The translations under genes were made by a program, and so were the position numbers. The notes below the pieces were generated by a model. It worked only from the letters and a program-made list of their open reading frames with translations, was not told the DNA's origin and ran no database searches. Positions 51,952 to 62,018 of a DNA stretch of 64,000 bases are shown here, piece after piece (the first letter of the stretch is position 1; every line of letters starts with the position of its first letter). The stretch lies in assembly GCA_010672925.1 (NCBI GenBank), contig JAAHFP010000015.1, positions 97,026 to 161,025 of the forward strand, given 5' to 3'. The stretch comes from Symploca sp. SIO1C2. GTDB lineage: Bacteria > Cyanobacteriota > Cyanobacteriia > Cyanobacteriales > Coleofasciculaceae.

Positions 51952-52629
51952 ATGCAAATTCTGTTAGTTGATGACGAAGTTGAGTTAACTGAACCTTTAA
52001 CCAGAGTACTTAGTCGTGAGGGTTTTGAGGTTGATGTTGCCTACGATGGAGTTTCGGGAAGTGAGTTAGCTTTGAGGGGGGTTTATGATCTGCTAATCTT
52101 AGATTGGATGCTGCCGCAACGTTCAGGACTTGAAATTTGCCAGCAGTTGCGATCGCAAGATCAAACCACACCAGTTCTTTTCTTAACTGCTAAAGATACT
52201 CTAGATGACCGAGTATTGGGATTAGATGCTGGTGCTGACGACTATTTGGTTAAACCTTTTGAACTGCGGGAATTACTGGCGAGAGTCCGTGCTTTACTTA
52301 GACGTTCAATGGTGACCAATGCTAGGGAACGTTTGCGAGTAAGTACTCTGGAATTTGATAGGGAAAATCAGTTAGCTTATCGTCAGGGACGCTTAATTGA
52401 GCTATCGGAAAAAGAAACTAAACTATTGGAATATTTGATGCAGCACCCAGAGCAACTGTTGACCCATGAGCAAATTTATCACCATCTTTGGAGAGAAGAC
52501 ACTCCACCTAGTAGTAATGTCCTAGCTGCTTTAATTCGCTTACTGCGCCGCAAAATTGAGGCAAAGGGTGAGACGCCACTAATTCATACTGTTTATGGTA
52601 AGGGTTATTGGTTTGGGGAAAGAGGGTGA
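51952..52629 (+). CDS. OmpR-family response regulator
   Basis: A 225-residue two-component regulator. The receiver domain (1-120) has the acidic pocket DDE, phosphoacceptor Asp in DLLILDWMLP, Thr in LFLTAKD and Lys in DDYLVKPFELREL. The OmpR winged helix (about 130-225) has SEKETKLLEYLMQHPEQLLTHEQIYHHLW and HTVYGKGYWFG. It resembles cyanobacterial RppA/NrsR regulators that control metal or redox responses. No kinase gene is adjacent, so its partner is elsewhere. Confidence 0.88.
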   Translation: MQILLVDDEVELTEPLTRVLSREGFEVDVAYDGVSGSELALRGVYDLLILDWMLPQRSGLEICQQLRSQDQTTPVLFLTAKDTLDDRVLGLDAGADDYLVKPFELRELLARVRALLRRSMVTNARERLRVSTLEFDRENQLAYRQGRLIELSEKETKLLEYLMQHPEQLLTHEQIYHHLWREDTPPSSNVLAALIRLLRRKIEAKGETPLIHTVYGKGYWFGERG

Positions 52630-52692
52630 TGGAGAGTTGGGGGAGCAGAGAGAGAAGAATTGGGGCTTATTCGAGCAGCATAGAGCCCCGAC

Positions 52693-53538
52693 TTAATTTG
52701 ATAAGTGGTCTAAATCAAGAGGATCACTCTCAACATAATCTTTAGCTGTCATGTCTTCGAGGGTAATCACTTGCCCCTCGACAAATTTAAACCGTCCTGC
52801 TGGCTGAATCAATTTTAACCATCCATCCAGTAGTGTGAACCATTCTATTCCTTGAAATTGAGTTTCCTGCTCTTCCCTGATAAACCAGAACATCAACTCA
52901 ATTTCAGGGTAATTCCAAGAAGGTGCTGCTCTTACTCTAATTTCACGCAATGTTCGGAGTGCATCTCCCTCAGGACTTGATTTTGAATGTTTTTTGCTAA
53001 TGCGTTTTTGCAGCTTGTTAAGCCATACTATAAAATCATCTGGAAAAGCAAAGCGTACCCGCTTTCGTGCAAGTGCTTGACCAAGTAACCTATGTTCTTG
53101 ATCACTACTACATCCACTTTGGCGAGTCCAACCTGCAATGACAGCCTTCTCAATCGTCATAATACGATCCAGATCAGCAACAAAACAGTAACTTGAAGCT
53201 CCCGGAATAAAAGCGTACTGAGGTCTTCTACAACGTTGGATTTCATTGAGTATATCTTCTTCAACCTCTACAAGAGGCACTACCTCAATAAAAGGTCTAG
53301 ATACACATGACCGTACAATATCACATGTTTGTGTAACCAGAACTAAACCTCTCGTTTCAACTTCAATAAGATCAGATTCCTCAGCTTCAACGTTTTTTGA
53401 GGATTCTGCCAAAGGCTGTCGTGGGTCAATCCTGTAAACAAACCATTGCTCTCCAAGTACAAAATCACCTTGACGCCACTCTTGCAAAGCTGCGTCTATC
53501 GATTGAATCGACAATGGCTGATTATGATTTTCTGTCAC
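52693..53538 (-). CDS. Unknown protein, third gene of overlapping TIGR04255 operon
   Basis: A 281-residue protein starting at GTG 53538, which overlaps the upstream gene by 17 bp. No family is identified. A segment LVLVTQTCDIVRSCVSRPFIEVVPLV (about 63-88) with its CDI centre recalls small unannotated families in mobile loci that carry an HDCDI-type motif. Other conserved-looking parts are ARKRVRFAFPDDFIVWLNKLQKR and RAAPSWNYPEIELMFWFIREEQE. It has no membrane segment. Its position makes it the likely third component of one system. Confidence 0.7.
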   Translation of the reverse strand: MTENHNQPLSIQSIDAALQEWRQGDFVLGEQWFVYRIDPRQPLAESSKNVEAEESDLIEVETRGLVLVTQTCDIVRSCVSRPFIEVVPLVEVEEDILNEIQRCRRPQYAFIPGASSYCFVADLDRIMTIEKAVIAGWTRQSGCSSDQEHRLLGQALARKRVRFAFPDDFIVWLNKLQKRISKKHSKSSPEGDALRTLREIRVRAAPSWNYPEIELMFWFIREEQETQFQGIEWFTLLDGWLKLIQPAGRFKFVEGQVITLEDMTAKDYVESDPLDLDHLSN

Positions 53539-54214
53539 GTTTACTACTTCTTGCTGCCCGGATGGAATGTGAGCGACCTACATTATGATGAACAGGATCT
53601 TGTAATGCATCAACTAATTCATCAGGTTTGTGAGGTTTACGCAAAGTACTTTCCTCTTCAGAGAGTGGCATTAGTTGATGTCGCTTAGATACATTACCAT
53701 ATCCCAGCAAATTTTTGACATCTTCGTATCGCCCAGCAACCAATAAGTCAAAAGGAATTTGAGCTTTATGATAGGAATTCAATAAAATCTTACGGTTGAC
53801 TTCTGCACTTCCTCGATTAATGTATTGTAATGTTCCAAGTAAGCGATGCAGGGTTTCCTCATTAAAGCGCGAGATTGGTTGACCACTTGCCCAAAAGTGA
53901 AGACTCCTTCTTGAAACATTGAATAGCCTAGCAAGTTGCTCCCAAGTTAATCCACTAAGTTTTCTAAGTTCATTGAGAGCAGATTGAGTCGTTTTTGAAT
54001 AAATATCTGTTTGAGATATGGTGAAGCCATTAGTTGTTCTATTAAGGAGATGTCGTAGATCCCAGTCAGATGTCTGTTTGTTAGTAATAGTCTTTTCTAG
54101 GGATGGAAATACTGTAATGCTAGCTGTTTGCTGCCTTTCTTGATATCCCATTGGGCTATCGGAAGAAGTACCTCTAAGGCTTGCTGATACTTTGTCAATT
54201 AAAAAACTAGTCAT
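53522..54214 (-). CDS. Helix-turn-helix protein, second gene of TIGR04255 operon
   Basis: A 230-residue protein with a central helix-turn-helix of XRE-like type (about 85-130: LNELRKLSGLTWEQLARLFNVSRRSLHFWASGQPI). The N-terminal 75 residues are disordered-looking and the C-terminal part is basic (RAARSSKRDRK). It overlaps the TIGR04255 gene by 4 bp and the third gene by 17 bp. It may be a repressor for the operon or the DNA-binding component of the system. Confidence 0.7.
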   Translation of the reverse strand: MTSFLIDKVSASLRGTSSDSPMGYQERQQTASITVFPSLEKTITNKQTSDWDLRHLLNRTTNGFTISQTDIYSKTTQSALNELRKLSGLTWEQLARLFNVSRRSLHFWASGQPISRFNEETLHRLLGTLQYINRGSAEVNRKILLNSYHKAQIPFDLLVAGRYEDVKNLLGYGNVSKRHQLMPLSEEESTLRKPHKPDELVDALQDPVHHNVGRSHSIRAARSSKRDRKS

Positions 54215-54999
54215 AACTCACCTCCAAAACGACGTAAGAATTCTGTGGTTACCACCCACCGAAAGAAGGTGTAGATACGTTCAGCGAACTTCTGAGCTTC
54301 AGGCATCAGGATTTGTACGTCAAATTTCCGTCGTTCTGTGAGAGACATATCCAAATCTAATACCCAGCTAGGCTCATTAATTGGTTCAACTACCCCTTGA
54401 GCAATAGTTGCCTTTGCAGGTAAAAGCCCCCATTGTACTAATATTATATCTTCTCCTTCCGGAAACTTGAACAATGCTTCACTAATCATTTGATTTATTT
54501 GCTCTTCAAATCCCGTTGTTATAATGCCTGCAATTTCTGGACGCACAAACTTTGACAGATCTACTATATCTTGCTGAAGGAGTCTATTAATGTACCGTAG
54601 ACCAAATCTATCAACAATCTGGGGATTTATGTGCTCACTTAGAGCAAAAAGAACTCTTTCAAAACGTTTCAAGAAGTCGCTGCGACTTGAATATGTGGTT
54701 GTTTCCAGAGCTAAAAAATCAGATGCTAATGAAACTCGCCAATTGCCACTATTATCAATAAATCTCCAGATTTGTGTAAAACCTTGTGTTCCTAATAGTA
54801 CTCCACCAGTTTGTTCAGGTTGAAGAATAGGATATATGTCGCGGATTGATTCCTGAAAGGGAGCCACAAAACCTTTGTCTTCAATCGAGAGAATACTTGG
54901 AAAGCGCACTTGCGCAAGCACACGAATCAGAGGTGCGTTTTTGAGGAGCACCTCTTCGGGGAGTTGTCCAGTCAGCGGATTATCATCAACTACAGCCAT
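54211..54999 (-). CDS. TIGR04255 family protein
   Basis: A 262-residue protein of the TIGR04255 family, sporadic proteins of unknown function. The characteristic start (LKNAPLIRVLAQVRFPSILSIE), a middle segment (FLALETTTYSSRSDFLKRFERVL) and FGLRYINRL fit. It is first in a tight three-gene operon. Such patchy families often belong to horizontally moving, defence-like loci, but no activity is established. Confidence 0.75.
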   Translation of the reverse strand: MAVVDDNPLTGQLPEEVLLKNAPLIRVLAQVRFPSILSIEDKGFVAPFQESIRDIYPILQPEQTGGVLLGTQGFTQIWRFIDNSGNWRVSLASDFLALETTTYSSRSDFLKRFERVLFALSEHINPQIVDRFGLRYINRLLQQDIVDLSKFVRPEIAGIITTGFEEQINQMISEALFKFPEGEDIILVQWGLLPAKATIAQGVVEPINEPSWVLDLDMSLTERRKFDVQILMPEAQKFAERIYTFFRWVVTTEFLRRFGGEL

Positions 55000-55319
55000 T
55001 CACCCTTCAGCTTCACGCTCATAGGTTTAGTCAACACAGTTTGCTAAGTATTGTATTCCCATCATAAGCTGAAAGTGTGAATTATAGTGTGAAGCTACAT
55101 ACAAGTTTTTGAAAAAATCTCCTGATCTCAGCATGGAACTGCGGTTGCTTAGGACACCAGCGAAGCTGATTGTACACTTGTTAAATTGAGCCGATAGCTC
55201 TTAATTGGTGTTATTTTTTCCTGTTCACTTGTGCTATTTTTTTCATTAAATCGGCTGAAAGTATTGATTTCTCGTTCAGACTGTCCATTTTGAGGAAAAA
55301 ATTAGCGTTTCCACTTGTG
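55000..55319. other. Intergenic region with decayed sequence
   Basis: No gene is seen. CACTTGTGCTATTTT recurs at about 55224 and 55312, and related TTGGTGTTATTTTTTC is near 55205, so a short motif is duplicated around the Fic remnant. Confidence 0.4.
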
Positions 55320-55667
55320 CTATTTTGTTAATTGGCTTGTGTTATTTTGAAAAAATGCCTCTACCCATTGCTGCGCTAAAGTGTAGTGACGAACCCGCGC
55401 TAGGATGCGAGTAAGAACCTGTTGTTGCAGGCGTGGCAAGTTTTCCTATGGCAATGCATCAGAACTAGGACTTTTTTGGTAGAGGGAAGTCGCTTTAAGC
55501 TTTAACTCGGCAGCTGCCTGGGCCATGGTTTCCACAAAATAGAGAATCCAAGGTGTGTGGTCAGGATCATGACGACCGTCATAGTAATTAACAGGCAACC
55601 CCATCTGCAATTTTTGGTAGTAGCGATCGCGTTCAGCATTAAAATATTCTTCAAAAGAGAAGAGGGC
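55320..55667 (-). pseudogene. Fic-family protein C-terminal remnant
   Basis: The minus strand reads SFEEYFNAERDRYYQKLQ, LPVNYYDGRHDPDHTPWILYF, then about 30 residues later an in-frame TAG, after which the same frame continues as ENLPRLQQQVLTRILARVRHYT. This matches the C-terminal part of Fic-domain proteins, where the GRxDxDxTPW block follows the Fic core. The catalytic HxFx(D/E)GNGR motif and the N-terminus are absent, and one stop interrupts it. It is a pseudogene. Confidence 0.6.
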
Positions 55668-55719
55668 TCATCTTACTCCGGAGGAATTAAGGAAAGCAAG
55701 CAAGATGTTTGCGCTACTC

Positions 55720-56214
55720 TCAATTCCCAATTCCCAATTCTTTAACTAACTTGATAGCTGCTTCTGGACTATTTACCAAAAACACTTGCTCCGGCGATAG
55801 GTTGGTAAAAAACCTCTGACTATTTTGGTCATCTGTTAATAAAACTACCTGCTTGCCGTTTTTCAAAGCCAGGGCAACTTCTGAAGCGGTTCCAGTACCC
55901 ATACCGCAAGCAATCACCACATCACTAGAAAGAACATTGATATTGTTGCGAGCACTATCCATATTGGTGATAATCGCAATATCTACAGCCTCGGATATTT
56001 CACTGGTGTTATTGTCAGGCAAAATACCAACAGTTAAACCACCTGCTGCTTGTGCTCCTTTACTGGCAGCATCCATTACTCCAACTTTTCTACCACCAGT
56101 CAGTAGTACCCATCCTTCCTGAGCAATTAGTTGACCTAATCGATATGCACGGTGTAGGTCTATCTCAGTGGGATGATTCCCTGGTCCCATTACTCCGATA
56201 ATTGTTTTTCTCAT
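55720..56214 (-). CDS. TIGR00725 / LOG-like Rossmann-fold protein
   Basis: A 164-residue protein of the TIGR00725 family (SLOG superfamily). It has an N-terminal IGVMGPGNH nucleotide-binding turn, GWVLLTGGRKVGVMDAASKGA and the family motif CGMGTGTASEVALALKNGKQVVLL. Relatives bind nucleotides or hydrolyse cytokinin ribotides; the true activity here is unknown. It is monocistronic and separate from the upstream Fic remnant. Confidence 0.83.
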   Translation of the reverse strand: MRKTIIGVMGPGNHPTEIDLHRAYRLGQLIAQEGWVLLTGGRKVGVMDAASKGAQAAGGLTVGILPDNNTSEISEAVDIAIITNMDSARNNINVLSSDVVIACGMGTGTASEVALALKNGKQVVLLTDDQNSQRFFTNLSPEQVFLVNSPEAAIKLVKELGIGN

Positions 56215-56400
56215 TTGGTATCAATTGGGAAAGCTAGGAAAAAATAACTTAAATGTTCCAGCAGCAAGAACTAGAAGTAATCCTACCACTACAGAGCTTC
56301 AAGTTTTGAAGATTTTGAAGCGATTTAAGGAAATAGTGTAGCAGGGATAATTCTTGTAAGAAAGAACCACAAAGGCACAAAGTTCACAAAGAAATCTTTG

Positions 56401-56462
56401 GTAGGGGCAGGTCGAGCAATGTTTGGGTTAATGAATGATATTGCTGGTACACCTGACCCTAC
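56401..56462. mobile_element. Inverted-repeat element GTAGGGGCAGGT / ACCTGACCCTAC
   Basis: Twelve-base arms with one mismatch, and an inner GCAAT/ATTGC match around 50 bp. Non-coding and MITE-like. Confidence 0.5.
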
Positions 56463-56507
56463 AATTTGGTGAGCTATTTTCAAGCAAACGGTATAAAACA
56501 TAGTTTA

Positions 56508-56672
56508 CTAAGGAGAAGGACTTTCCTCAGTAATCAAGTACAGGTAGATGAGGATAAACACACCAATGATAATTCCCAAAGGCTCGGAGTAAGCCAAAAG
56601 CTGCACAACAATGTTCATAATTCCCAATGCTGCTATCAAAGAGTCTTTCTTGTTCATAATGCCTTGATTCAT
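56508..56672 (-). CDS. Possible 54-residue membrane protein
   Basis: An ATG at 56672 opens a short frame (MNQGIMNKKDSLIAALGIMN) with one hydrophobic helix LGIIIGVFILIYLYLI and an acidic tail. No homologue was recognised. Support is only the membrane-helix composition. Confidence 0.3.
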   Translation of the reverse strand: MNQGIMNKKDSLIAALGIMNIVVQLLAYSEPLGIIIGVFILIYLYLITEESPSP

Positions 56673-56790
56673 TTGGTGAACAATTCCATTGTTAGATGCT
56701 GCTAGCTGTCATTTGGGTTGATTTTGAGCTCACTTTTGGCTGAGCTTGAGCTGAGGTGAGTAGTTTGTCTAAAAGTTTCCTTGAGTTAAG

Positions 56791-58101
56791 ATGTTTTTTA
56801 TGACCAAAGAAATATCCCTGGAGTTAGATATGCCGCGATCGCTTAAAGTTGCTCCAGGGTGCATCCTACTTGTAAAATCGTCTGTCCAGCGCAATGGCTT
56901 TCCTAGTCAGAAGGCTCTAGCTAATGAGATTGGACTAGCTTTATCTACCGTCAAAAATTTTCTCAGTGGTAAACCAGTAGATTACCTGAATTTTGTGGAA
57001 ATTAGCGAACAATTGGGGCTCTCTTGGCGAGAAATTGCTGCTGACTTAATAGATGATTTAGAGCAACATAACAAGATAGAAGAGCTAGAGCTGCTAGATT
57101 CTATTTTTTATTTAGAGAGAATTCCTTATGAATCTCAATGCTATGAGGAAATTTTGAAACCCGGTTCCCTAACTAGAATCAAAGCCCCCCAGCAGCTGGG
57201 TAAGACTTGTATGCTAGAAAGAGTGCTTTTCAGGATTAGGGAGCAAGGCTATCAAACAATAACTTTGAGCTTTGAGTTAGCTGACTCTACGATTTTTAGT
57301 GACTTGAGTCGATTTTCCCGCTGGTTCTGTGCTAGTACTAGCCAGAATTTAGGATTACCGAATAATTTAGACGATTATTGGGACGATATTTTTGGCTGTA
57401 GCAGCAACACTACGGCTTACTTCCAGAAATATCTGTTGCAGAAAACTACTACTCCTCTAGTATTAGCCTTAGATAATGTTGATCTAGTTTTTGAACATCC
57501 TGATATTGCAGATGACTTTTGTCGCCTGTTGCGTGGCTGGTATGATATGGCAAGGCGAGGTAATCACATTGGTGCAACCTGGCAAAAATTGCGATTAGTG
57601 GTCGTACATTCTACAGAAGTTTATAGTTCTCTGGATATTAATTCCTCACCCCTTGCAGGTATTGGCTTGGAAATTGAGTTACCAGAGTTTAGCTTCGAGC
57701 AAGTACAGGAATTGGTAAAGCGTTATGAACTAGATTGGAATACTAGCCAAATTGAGCAATTGATGGCTATGGTAGGAGGACATCCTTACCTAGTGAAGAA
57801 GGCTCTGGATTATCTTACGTCCCAGCAAATGACATTGGAGCAGCTACTGGCAGCAGCACCAACAGAAGCTGGGCCATTCAGTGATCATTTGCGACGACAG
57901 TTGGGAAATCTACAACAGTATCCGGAGTTGGCAGTAGCTTTCGATAAAGTCGTTAAAGCAATTGATTGGGTAACAATCCCATCAACTCAACTGTTTAAGT
58001 TACAAAGTATGGGATTGATCAAGCTGCAAGGAAATAGCGTGATACCAAGCTGTGACTTGTATCGTAAATATTTTCGAGAGCGCCTCGTAATTAATGGATA
58101 A
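56791..58101 (+). CDS. HTH plus AAA-like ATPase regulator-type protein
   Basis: A 436-residue protein. The N-terminal helix-turn-helix (about 30-75: [25 protein letters not shown]) is joined to an AAA-like ATPase with an altered Walker [13 protein letters not shown] (about 130-141) and a Walker B-like [12 protein letters not shown] (about 228-239). This corresponds to cyanobacterial vWA-MoxR-associated N-terminal HTH plus AAA-like proteins. It is followed 26 bp later by a second AAA-like protein, so the two form an operon and probably a signalling unit. Confidence 0.8.
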   Translation: MFFMTKEISLELDMPRSLKVAPGCILLVKSSVQRNGFPSQKALANEIGLALSTVKNFLSGKPVDYLNFVEISEQLGLSWREIAADLIDDLEQHNKIEELELLDSIFYLERIPYESQCYEEILKPGSLTRIKAPQQLGKTCMLERVLFRIREQGYQTITLSFELADSTIFSDLSRFSRWFCASTSQNLGLPNNLDDYWDDIFGCSSNTTAYFQKYLLQKTTTPLVLALDNVDLVFEHPDIADDFCRLLRGWYDMARRGNHIGATWQKLRLVVVHSTEVYSSLDINSSPLAGIGLEIELPEFSFEQVQELVKRYELDWNTSQIEQLMAMVGGHPYLVKKALDYLTSQQMTLEQLLAAAPTEAGPFSDHLRRQLGNLQQYPELAVAFDKVVKAIDWVTIPSTQLFKLQSMGLIKLQGNSVIPSCDLYRKYFRERLVING

Positions 58102-58127
58102 ACTATAGCACTTCACAACATCTACCA

Positions 58128-61076
58128 ATGCCCTACGAATACATTTTTTCAGGAACTTTACCACCTGACGCTCCCACCTACGTCAAGCGACAAGCAGATG
58201 ATGAACTTTATGAGGGATTAAAAGCTGGACAGTTTTGTTATGTGTTGAACTCTCGGCAGACGGGAAAATCCAGCTTACGGGTACAGGTAATGCGCAGACT
58301 CCAAGCAGATGGTATTGCCTGTGCTGCCATCGATCTCTCGATGGATGGTACTCAGCAAGTCAGTCTGGAACAGTGGTATGCAAATATTATCCGTTGTCTG
58401 ATCAGTAACTTCGAGCTAGAGTTTAATTTAAGCAGCTGGTGGCGTGAGCACAATATACTTCCTCCTGTGGGGCGATTGAGAGAATTTATCGAAGAAGTAC
58501 TGCTGAAGCAGATAGCAACAAACCTGGTCATTTTTATCGATGAAATTGACAGTGTTCTCAGCCTCAATTTCCCCAGCGACGATTTTTTTACTTTTATTCG
58601 TGCCTGTTATAACCAGCGGGTTGATCAACCAGCGTACAATCGCCTAACTTTTGCTCTACTGGGGGTTGCTACCCCATCTGATTTGATTCAAGATAAAAAG
58701 CGCACACCTTTTAATATTGGTAGAGCCATTGAACTGAACGGTTTTGAGTGGCACGAAGCTCAACCTTTGTCCCAAGGATTAGTAGAGAAAGTTAGCCATC
58801 CCCAGAAGGTGCTTCAAGAAATTTTATATTGGACGAGGGGACAACCTTTCCTCACTCAAAAACTTTGCCAACTTGTCTGTAATTGTCAATCTACCATTGC
58901 CACTGGTACTGGAGCGGAGTGGGTTAAGCAGATGGTGAACTCACAAGTAATTGAAGATTGGGAAACCCAGGATCATCCAGAGCATCTGAGGACAATAAGC
59001 GATCGCCTTCTCAGTCGTGAGCAACATGCTGTGCACTTACTAGGATTGTATCAGCAAATTTGGCAACAAGGAGAAATTCCGGCTGATGACAGTCTCGAAC
59101 AGATGAAACTGCGACTCTCAGGGTTGGTAGTCAAGCTGCAAGGTAAATTAGTTGTTTATAACCCGATTTATCAGTCAATCTTTAATCAGAGCTGGATTAA
59201 CCAGGCATTAGCTAATGTGCGACCTTATAGTGAAGCAATAACAGCTTGGTTAGCTTCCAATCAACAAGATACCTCCCAGTTGTTGCGGGGGCAGAAATTA
59301 CAGGAAGCTCTAGCATGGGCACTAGATAAAAGTTTAAGTCCTCAGGACTATCAGTTTTTAACGACAAGTCAGGAATGGGAAAAACGAGAATTTAAAAGAG
59401 CTTTGGAGGGAGTTCAAAGGTATTCAAAGGCCAGAAGACAAGGTCAACTCAATCCAGCACTAGCTGTCACAACCCAAAATATTGTATACGAGATTCTTGA
59501 CCATCCTACTCCAGAAAGCTTCAAATATATACTCTCGGATCTAGAACTAGACTTCGGAGTCATAAATCAAACCCTATCAATGATCGATAGTCTGCTAACT
59601 AGTAAAGGATTTGACGATACTATCAAGGAGATGTTGAATGCCATCACTTTAAAAACAGGAGAATTTCTGAACGCCGACCGCACTACTATTTTCTTATTAG
59701 ACAAAGAAAACCATGAACTGTGGTCGATTGTAGCCAAAGGTGAAGGTGGTGGTTCTGAAGAAATTAGGATTAGTGCTGATCAGGGAATTGCTGGAGAGGT
59801 AGCAACTTCCAAAAGAGTAGTCAATATCCCCTACGATTTTTATGATGACCCACGTTCTCGTACTGCCAAAGAAACTGACAAAAAAACTGGATACCGTACC
59901 TATACTTTATTGGCTTTACCACTTTTGAATGAACAAGGAGATTTAGTAGGAGTTGCTCAATTAATCAACAAGTTAAAACAACCCCTTGCTTTAGAAGCTC
60001 CTTTGTTTGAAAGAATTGACGTTAAGGGCTTTCCCTCAGCTGATGAAGAACTTTTTGCTGAATTTGCCCGTTCGATTCAACTAATTATCCAGTCATCTCA
60101 GTTATTTTATAAAGCAGCTCAAAAACAACGATCGTCTTCAGCTTTGATGAAAGCCACCCAATCCCTTGGTCAAAGTAGCTTGGACTTAGAAGAAACTCTC
60201 AAAAAGGTGATGGAGGAAGCCCAAAAACTGATGAATGCTGATCGCAGTACCGTATGGTTGTTAAACCATGAGCGTAATAAGTTGCAGGCAAAAATCCGCC
60301 TCGCCGATGGCTCTGTAAAAAATATCAGTATTCCCAAGGAAGCAGGCTTTGCTGGTCAGGTAGCGACAACTGGTAAACCACTGATTATTCCGTTTGATGC
60401 CTATGATGCTCCTAATCCAGAAACAGTCAAAGAAACAGATAAGCAGGCTGGTTATCGCACTTGTAGCTTGTTATGTATGCCAGTATTTAATACTGATAAT
60501 GAATTGATTGCTGTTACTCAATTAATCAACAAAAAGAAACAAGGTGATTTTCCTCCCTACAATTCTATTGATTGGCCCAAAGCACCGGATTGTTGGAAGG
60601 TGAGTTTCGATAGCAAAGATCAAGAGTTTCTGGAAGCTTTTAATCTACAAGCTGGGGTTGCTCTCCAGAATGCTCAGCTATTTAGTAGGGTCAAGCAGCA
60701 AAACCAAGATCAACTAAATTTAATTCATAACTTTTACAGTGGACTAATATTTACTGATCAAAAAGGTTACATTACTCTTGCTAATGAAATTGCCAAATGT
60801 TTGCTAGGATTGAGTGAGATACAAGGAAAATCAGTATGTGAGTTGATTCGGGTTAAAAATGTTGAATTTGCTCAATGGTTTGATGCAGCTTTAGCCGCTA
60901 AGGATGAAAAAAACTGTCAGCAGCACTATCCAGATCAAACCTTGTTGTCCTACGGAACTGAAGAAGAATACACTGTTAATTTTTCCATTCTCTCAATTAT
61001 GGACAAGAATGATGTCACCCAAGTCCGTTGCACCTTGGTGATCATTAATAAAGGTAACGAAATGATGGTCAACTAA
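58128..61076 (+). CDS. AAA-like ATPase with two GAF and a PAS domain, no output domain
   Basis: A 982-residue protein. The AAA-like N-terminal domain (about 1-370) has Walker [12 protein letters not shown] and Walker [16 protein letters not shown] domains lie at about 486-650 ([15 protein letters not shown]) and 683-855 ([15 protein letters not shown]), followed by a PAS-like domain (about 862-975, [21 protein letters not shown]). In related GAF-GAF-PAS proteins (CyaB type) an adenylate cyclase domain follows, but here translation stops a few residues after the PAS domain and 6 bp before a convergent gene. The GAF repeats might bind cyclic nucleotides. It could act by binding partners. Confidence 0.83.
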   Translation: MPYEYIFSGTLPPDAPTYVKRQADDELYEGLKAGQFCYVLNSRQTGKSSLRVQVMRRLQADGIACAAIDLSMDGTQQVSLEQWYANIIRCLISNFELEFNLSSWWREHNILPPVGRLREFIEEVLLKQIATNLVIFIDEIDSVLSLNFPSDDFFTFIRACYNQRVDQPAYNRLTFALLGVATPSDLIQDKKRTPFNIGRAIELNGFEWHEAQPLSQGLVEKVSHPQKVLQEILYWTRGQPFLTQKLCQLVCNCQSTIATGTGAEWVKQMVNSQVIEDWETQDHPEHLRTISDRLLSREQHAVHLLGLYQQIWQQGEIPADDSLEQMKLRLSGLVVKLQGKLVVYNPIYQSIFNQSWINQALANVRPYSEAITAWLASNQQDTSQLLRGQKLQEALAWALDKSLSPQDYQFLTTSQEWEKREFKRALEGVQRYSKARRQGQLNPALAVTTQNIVYEILDHPTPESFKYILSDLELDFGVINQTLSMIDSLLTSKGFDDTIKEMLNAITLKTGEFLNADRTTIFLLDKENHELWSIVAKGEGGGSEEIRISADQGIAGEVATSKRVVNIPYDFYDDPRSRTAKETDKKTGYRTYTLLALPLLNEQGDLVGVAQLINKLKQPLALEAPLFERIDVKGFPSADEELFAEFARSIQLIIQSSQLFYKAAQKQRSSSALMKATQSLGQSSLDLEETLKKVMEEAQKLMNADRSTVWLLNHERNKLQAKIRLADGSVKNISIPKEAGFAGQVATTGKPLIIPFDAYDAPNPETVKETDKQAGYRTCSLLCMPVFNTDNELIAVTQLINKKKQGDFPPYNSIDWPKAPDCWKVSFDSKDQEFLEAFNLQAGVALQNAQLFSRVKQQNQDQLNLIHNFYSGLIFTDQKGYITLANEIAKCLLGLSEIQGKSVCELIRVKNVEFAQWFDAALAAKDEKNCQQHYPDQTLLSYGTEEEYTVNFSILSIMDKNDVTQVRCTLVIINKGNEMMVN

Positions 61077-61081
61077 AAAAA

Positions 61082-61441
61082 TCATACCTTGGACTCACCC
61101 TTGGCTCGCGTTTGTTTAAGTTTTTCCCGAATAGCTTCCGTACCTGGCTTGGGCGGTTGGGCGCGTATTCTGGCAATGAGCTCACGATTTCTTTCTTCGT
61201 AATACTTTTGTAGTTCTTCAGATTCTTTGAGTACTATCTGATATTCTTGTTCGATGTGCTCACGATGGTTTTTAATATAATCTAAAGCTATGTCAATTTG
61301 CTCCTCGGTGAGATTTAATAAGGCGCGAATAAATTGAGGTGGATATTGAGCAGTTACATAGTCCATAACATCATAGAGAGTGATGCGAGTGCCAGCGATC
61401 GTTAATCCCCGTTCTGTTTGAATAATCGCAGGCTTCGTCAT
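61082..61441 (-). CDS. DUF433-domain protein
   Basis: A 119-residue protein. The N-terminal half (ERGLTIAGTRITLYDVMDYVTAQYPPQFIRALLNLTEEQIDIALDYI) is a DUF433 helix-turn-helix-like domain as found in antitoxins. The C-terminal half is charged helix (HREHIEQEYQIVLKESEELQKYYEERNRELI). No toxin partner is adjacent on the same strand. It converges with the AAA-GAF gene with only 5 bp between stops. Confidence 0.75.
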   Translation of the reverse strand: MTKPAIIQTERGLTIAGTRITLYDVMDYVTAQYPPQFIRALLNLTEEQIDIALDYIKNHREHIEQEYQIVLKESEELQKYYEERNRELIARIRAQPPKPGTEAIREKLKQTRAKGESKV

Positions 61442-61510
61442 TGTAACTTAATACTCTTGGTTTGATTCCCTATTACAATTATAGATTATAGCGTTTCTCA
61501 CTCAAGCCAA

Positions 61511-61975
61511 ATGAAAACCTCTGATCCTTCTGTGAAAAACCTCTACTATAGTGACTTCTACAGTTGGCTCCAAAGGCAAGCAGAGTTACTCAGAAAGCAG
61601 CAGTGGGAGCAGTTAGACATAGTCAATTTAATCGAGGAGATTGAAACCTTGGGGAGGCAGGAACGACGAGAACTCGTAAACCGACTGGGGCTTTTGCTGG
61701 GTCATTTGCTCAAGTGGCAATATCAACCAGAGTTACGAGGAACGAGTTGGCAAGCGACGATTAGAGAACAAAGACGCAAAATCATAAGGTTGCTTCAACA
61801 GAGTCCTAGTCTCAAGCCCTATTTAGAAGAAGCAATTCAAGAAGGATATGAAGATGGTTTAGATTTGGCGGTTCGGGAGACTGGAATTGCTTATGAAGTG
61901 TTTCCAGGAAACTGCAATTATACGATGGAACAACTTTTTGACCATGAGTTTTTCCCAGAAGAGGAAGAAGATTGA
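61511..61975 (+). CDS. DUF29 family protein
   Basis: A 154-residue DUF29 protein: the start VKNLYYSDFYSWLQRQAELLRKQQWEQLDIVNLIEEIETLGRQERREL and LLLGHLLKWQYQPELRGTSWQATIREQRRKI match the family. DUF29 proteins are common in cyanobacteria and have no known function, although many occur near toxin-antitoxin genes. It is divergent from the DUF433 gene with 69 bp between. Confidence 0.85.
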   Translation: MKTSDPSVKNLYYSDFYSWLQRQAELLRKQQWEQLDIVNLIEEIETLGRQERRELVNRLGLLLGHLLKWQYQPELRGTSWQATIREQRRKIIRLLQQSPSLKPYLEEAIQEGYEDGLDLAVRETGIAYEVFPGNCNYTMEQLFDHEFFPEEEED

Positions 61976-62018
61976 AGTACAAGAGTACTAGTAAAAGCAA
62001 GCAGTCCCAATGAAAGAG

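Larger units (their letters stand above)
56215..56790. other. Intergenic region with MITE-like element and small frame
   Basis: It holds an inverted-repeat element (56401-56462) and a possible small membrane protein (56508-56672, minus). Otherwise no gene is seen. The TGAGCT/AGCTTGAGCT repeats near 56728-56758 are short. Confidence 0.45.

Noticed and set aside
56466..56705. 79-codon plus-strand frame
   Set aside because: The opposite strand has a more plausible small membrane protein, and this frame has poor composition.
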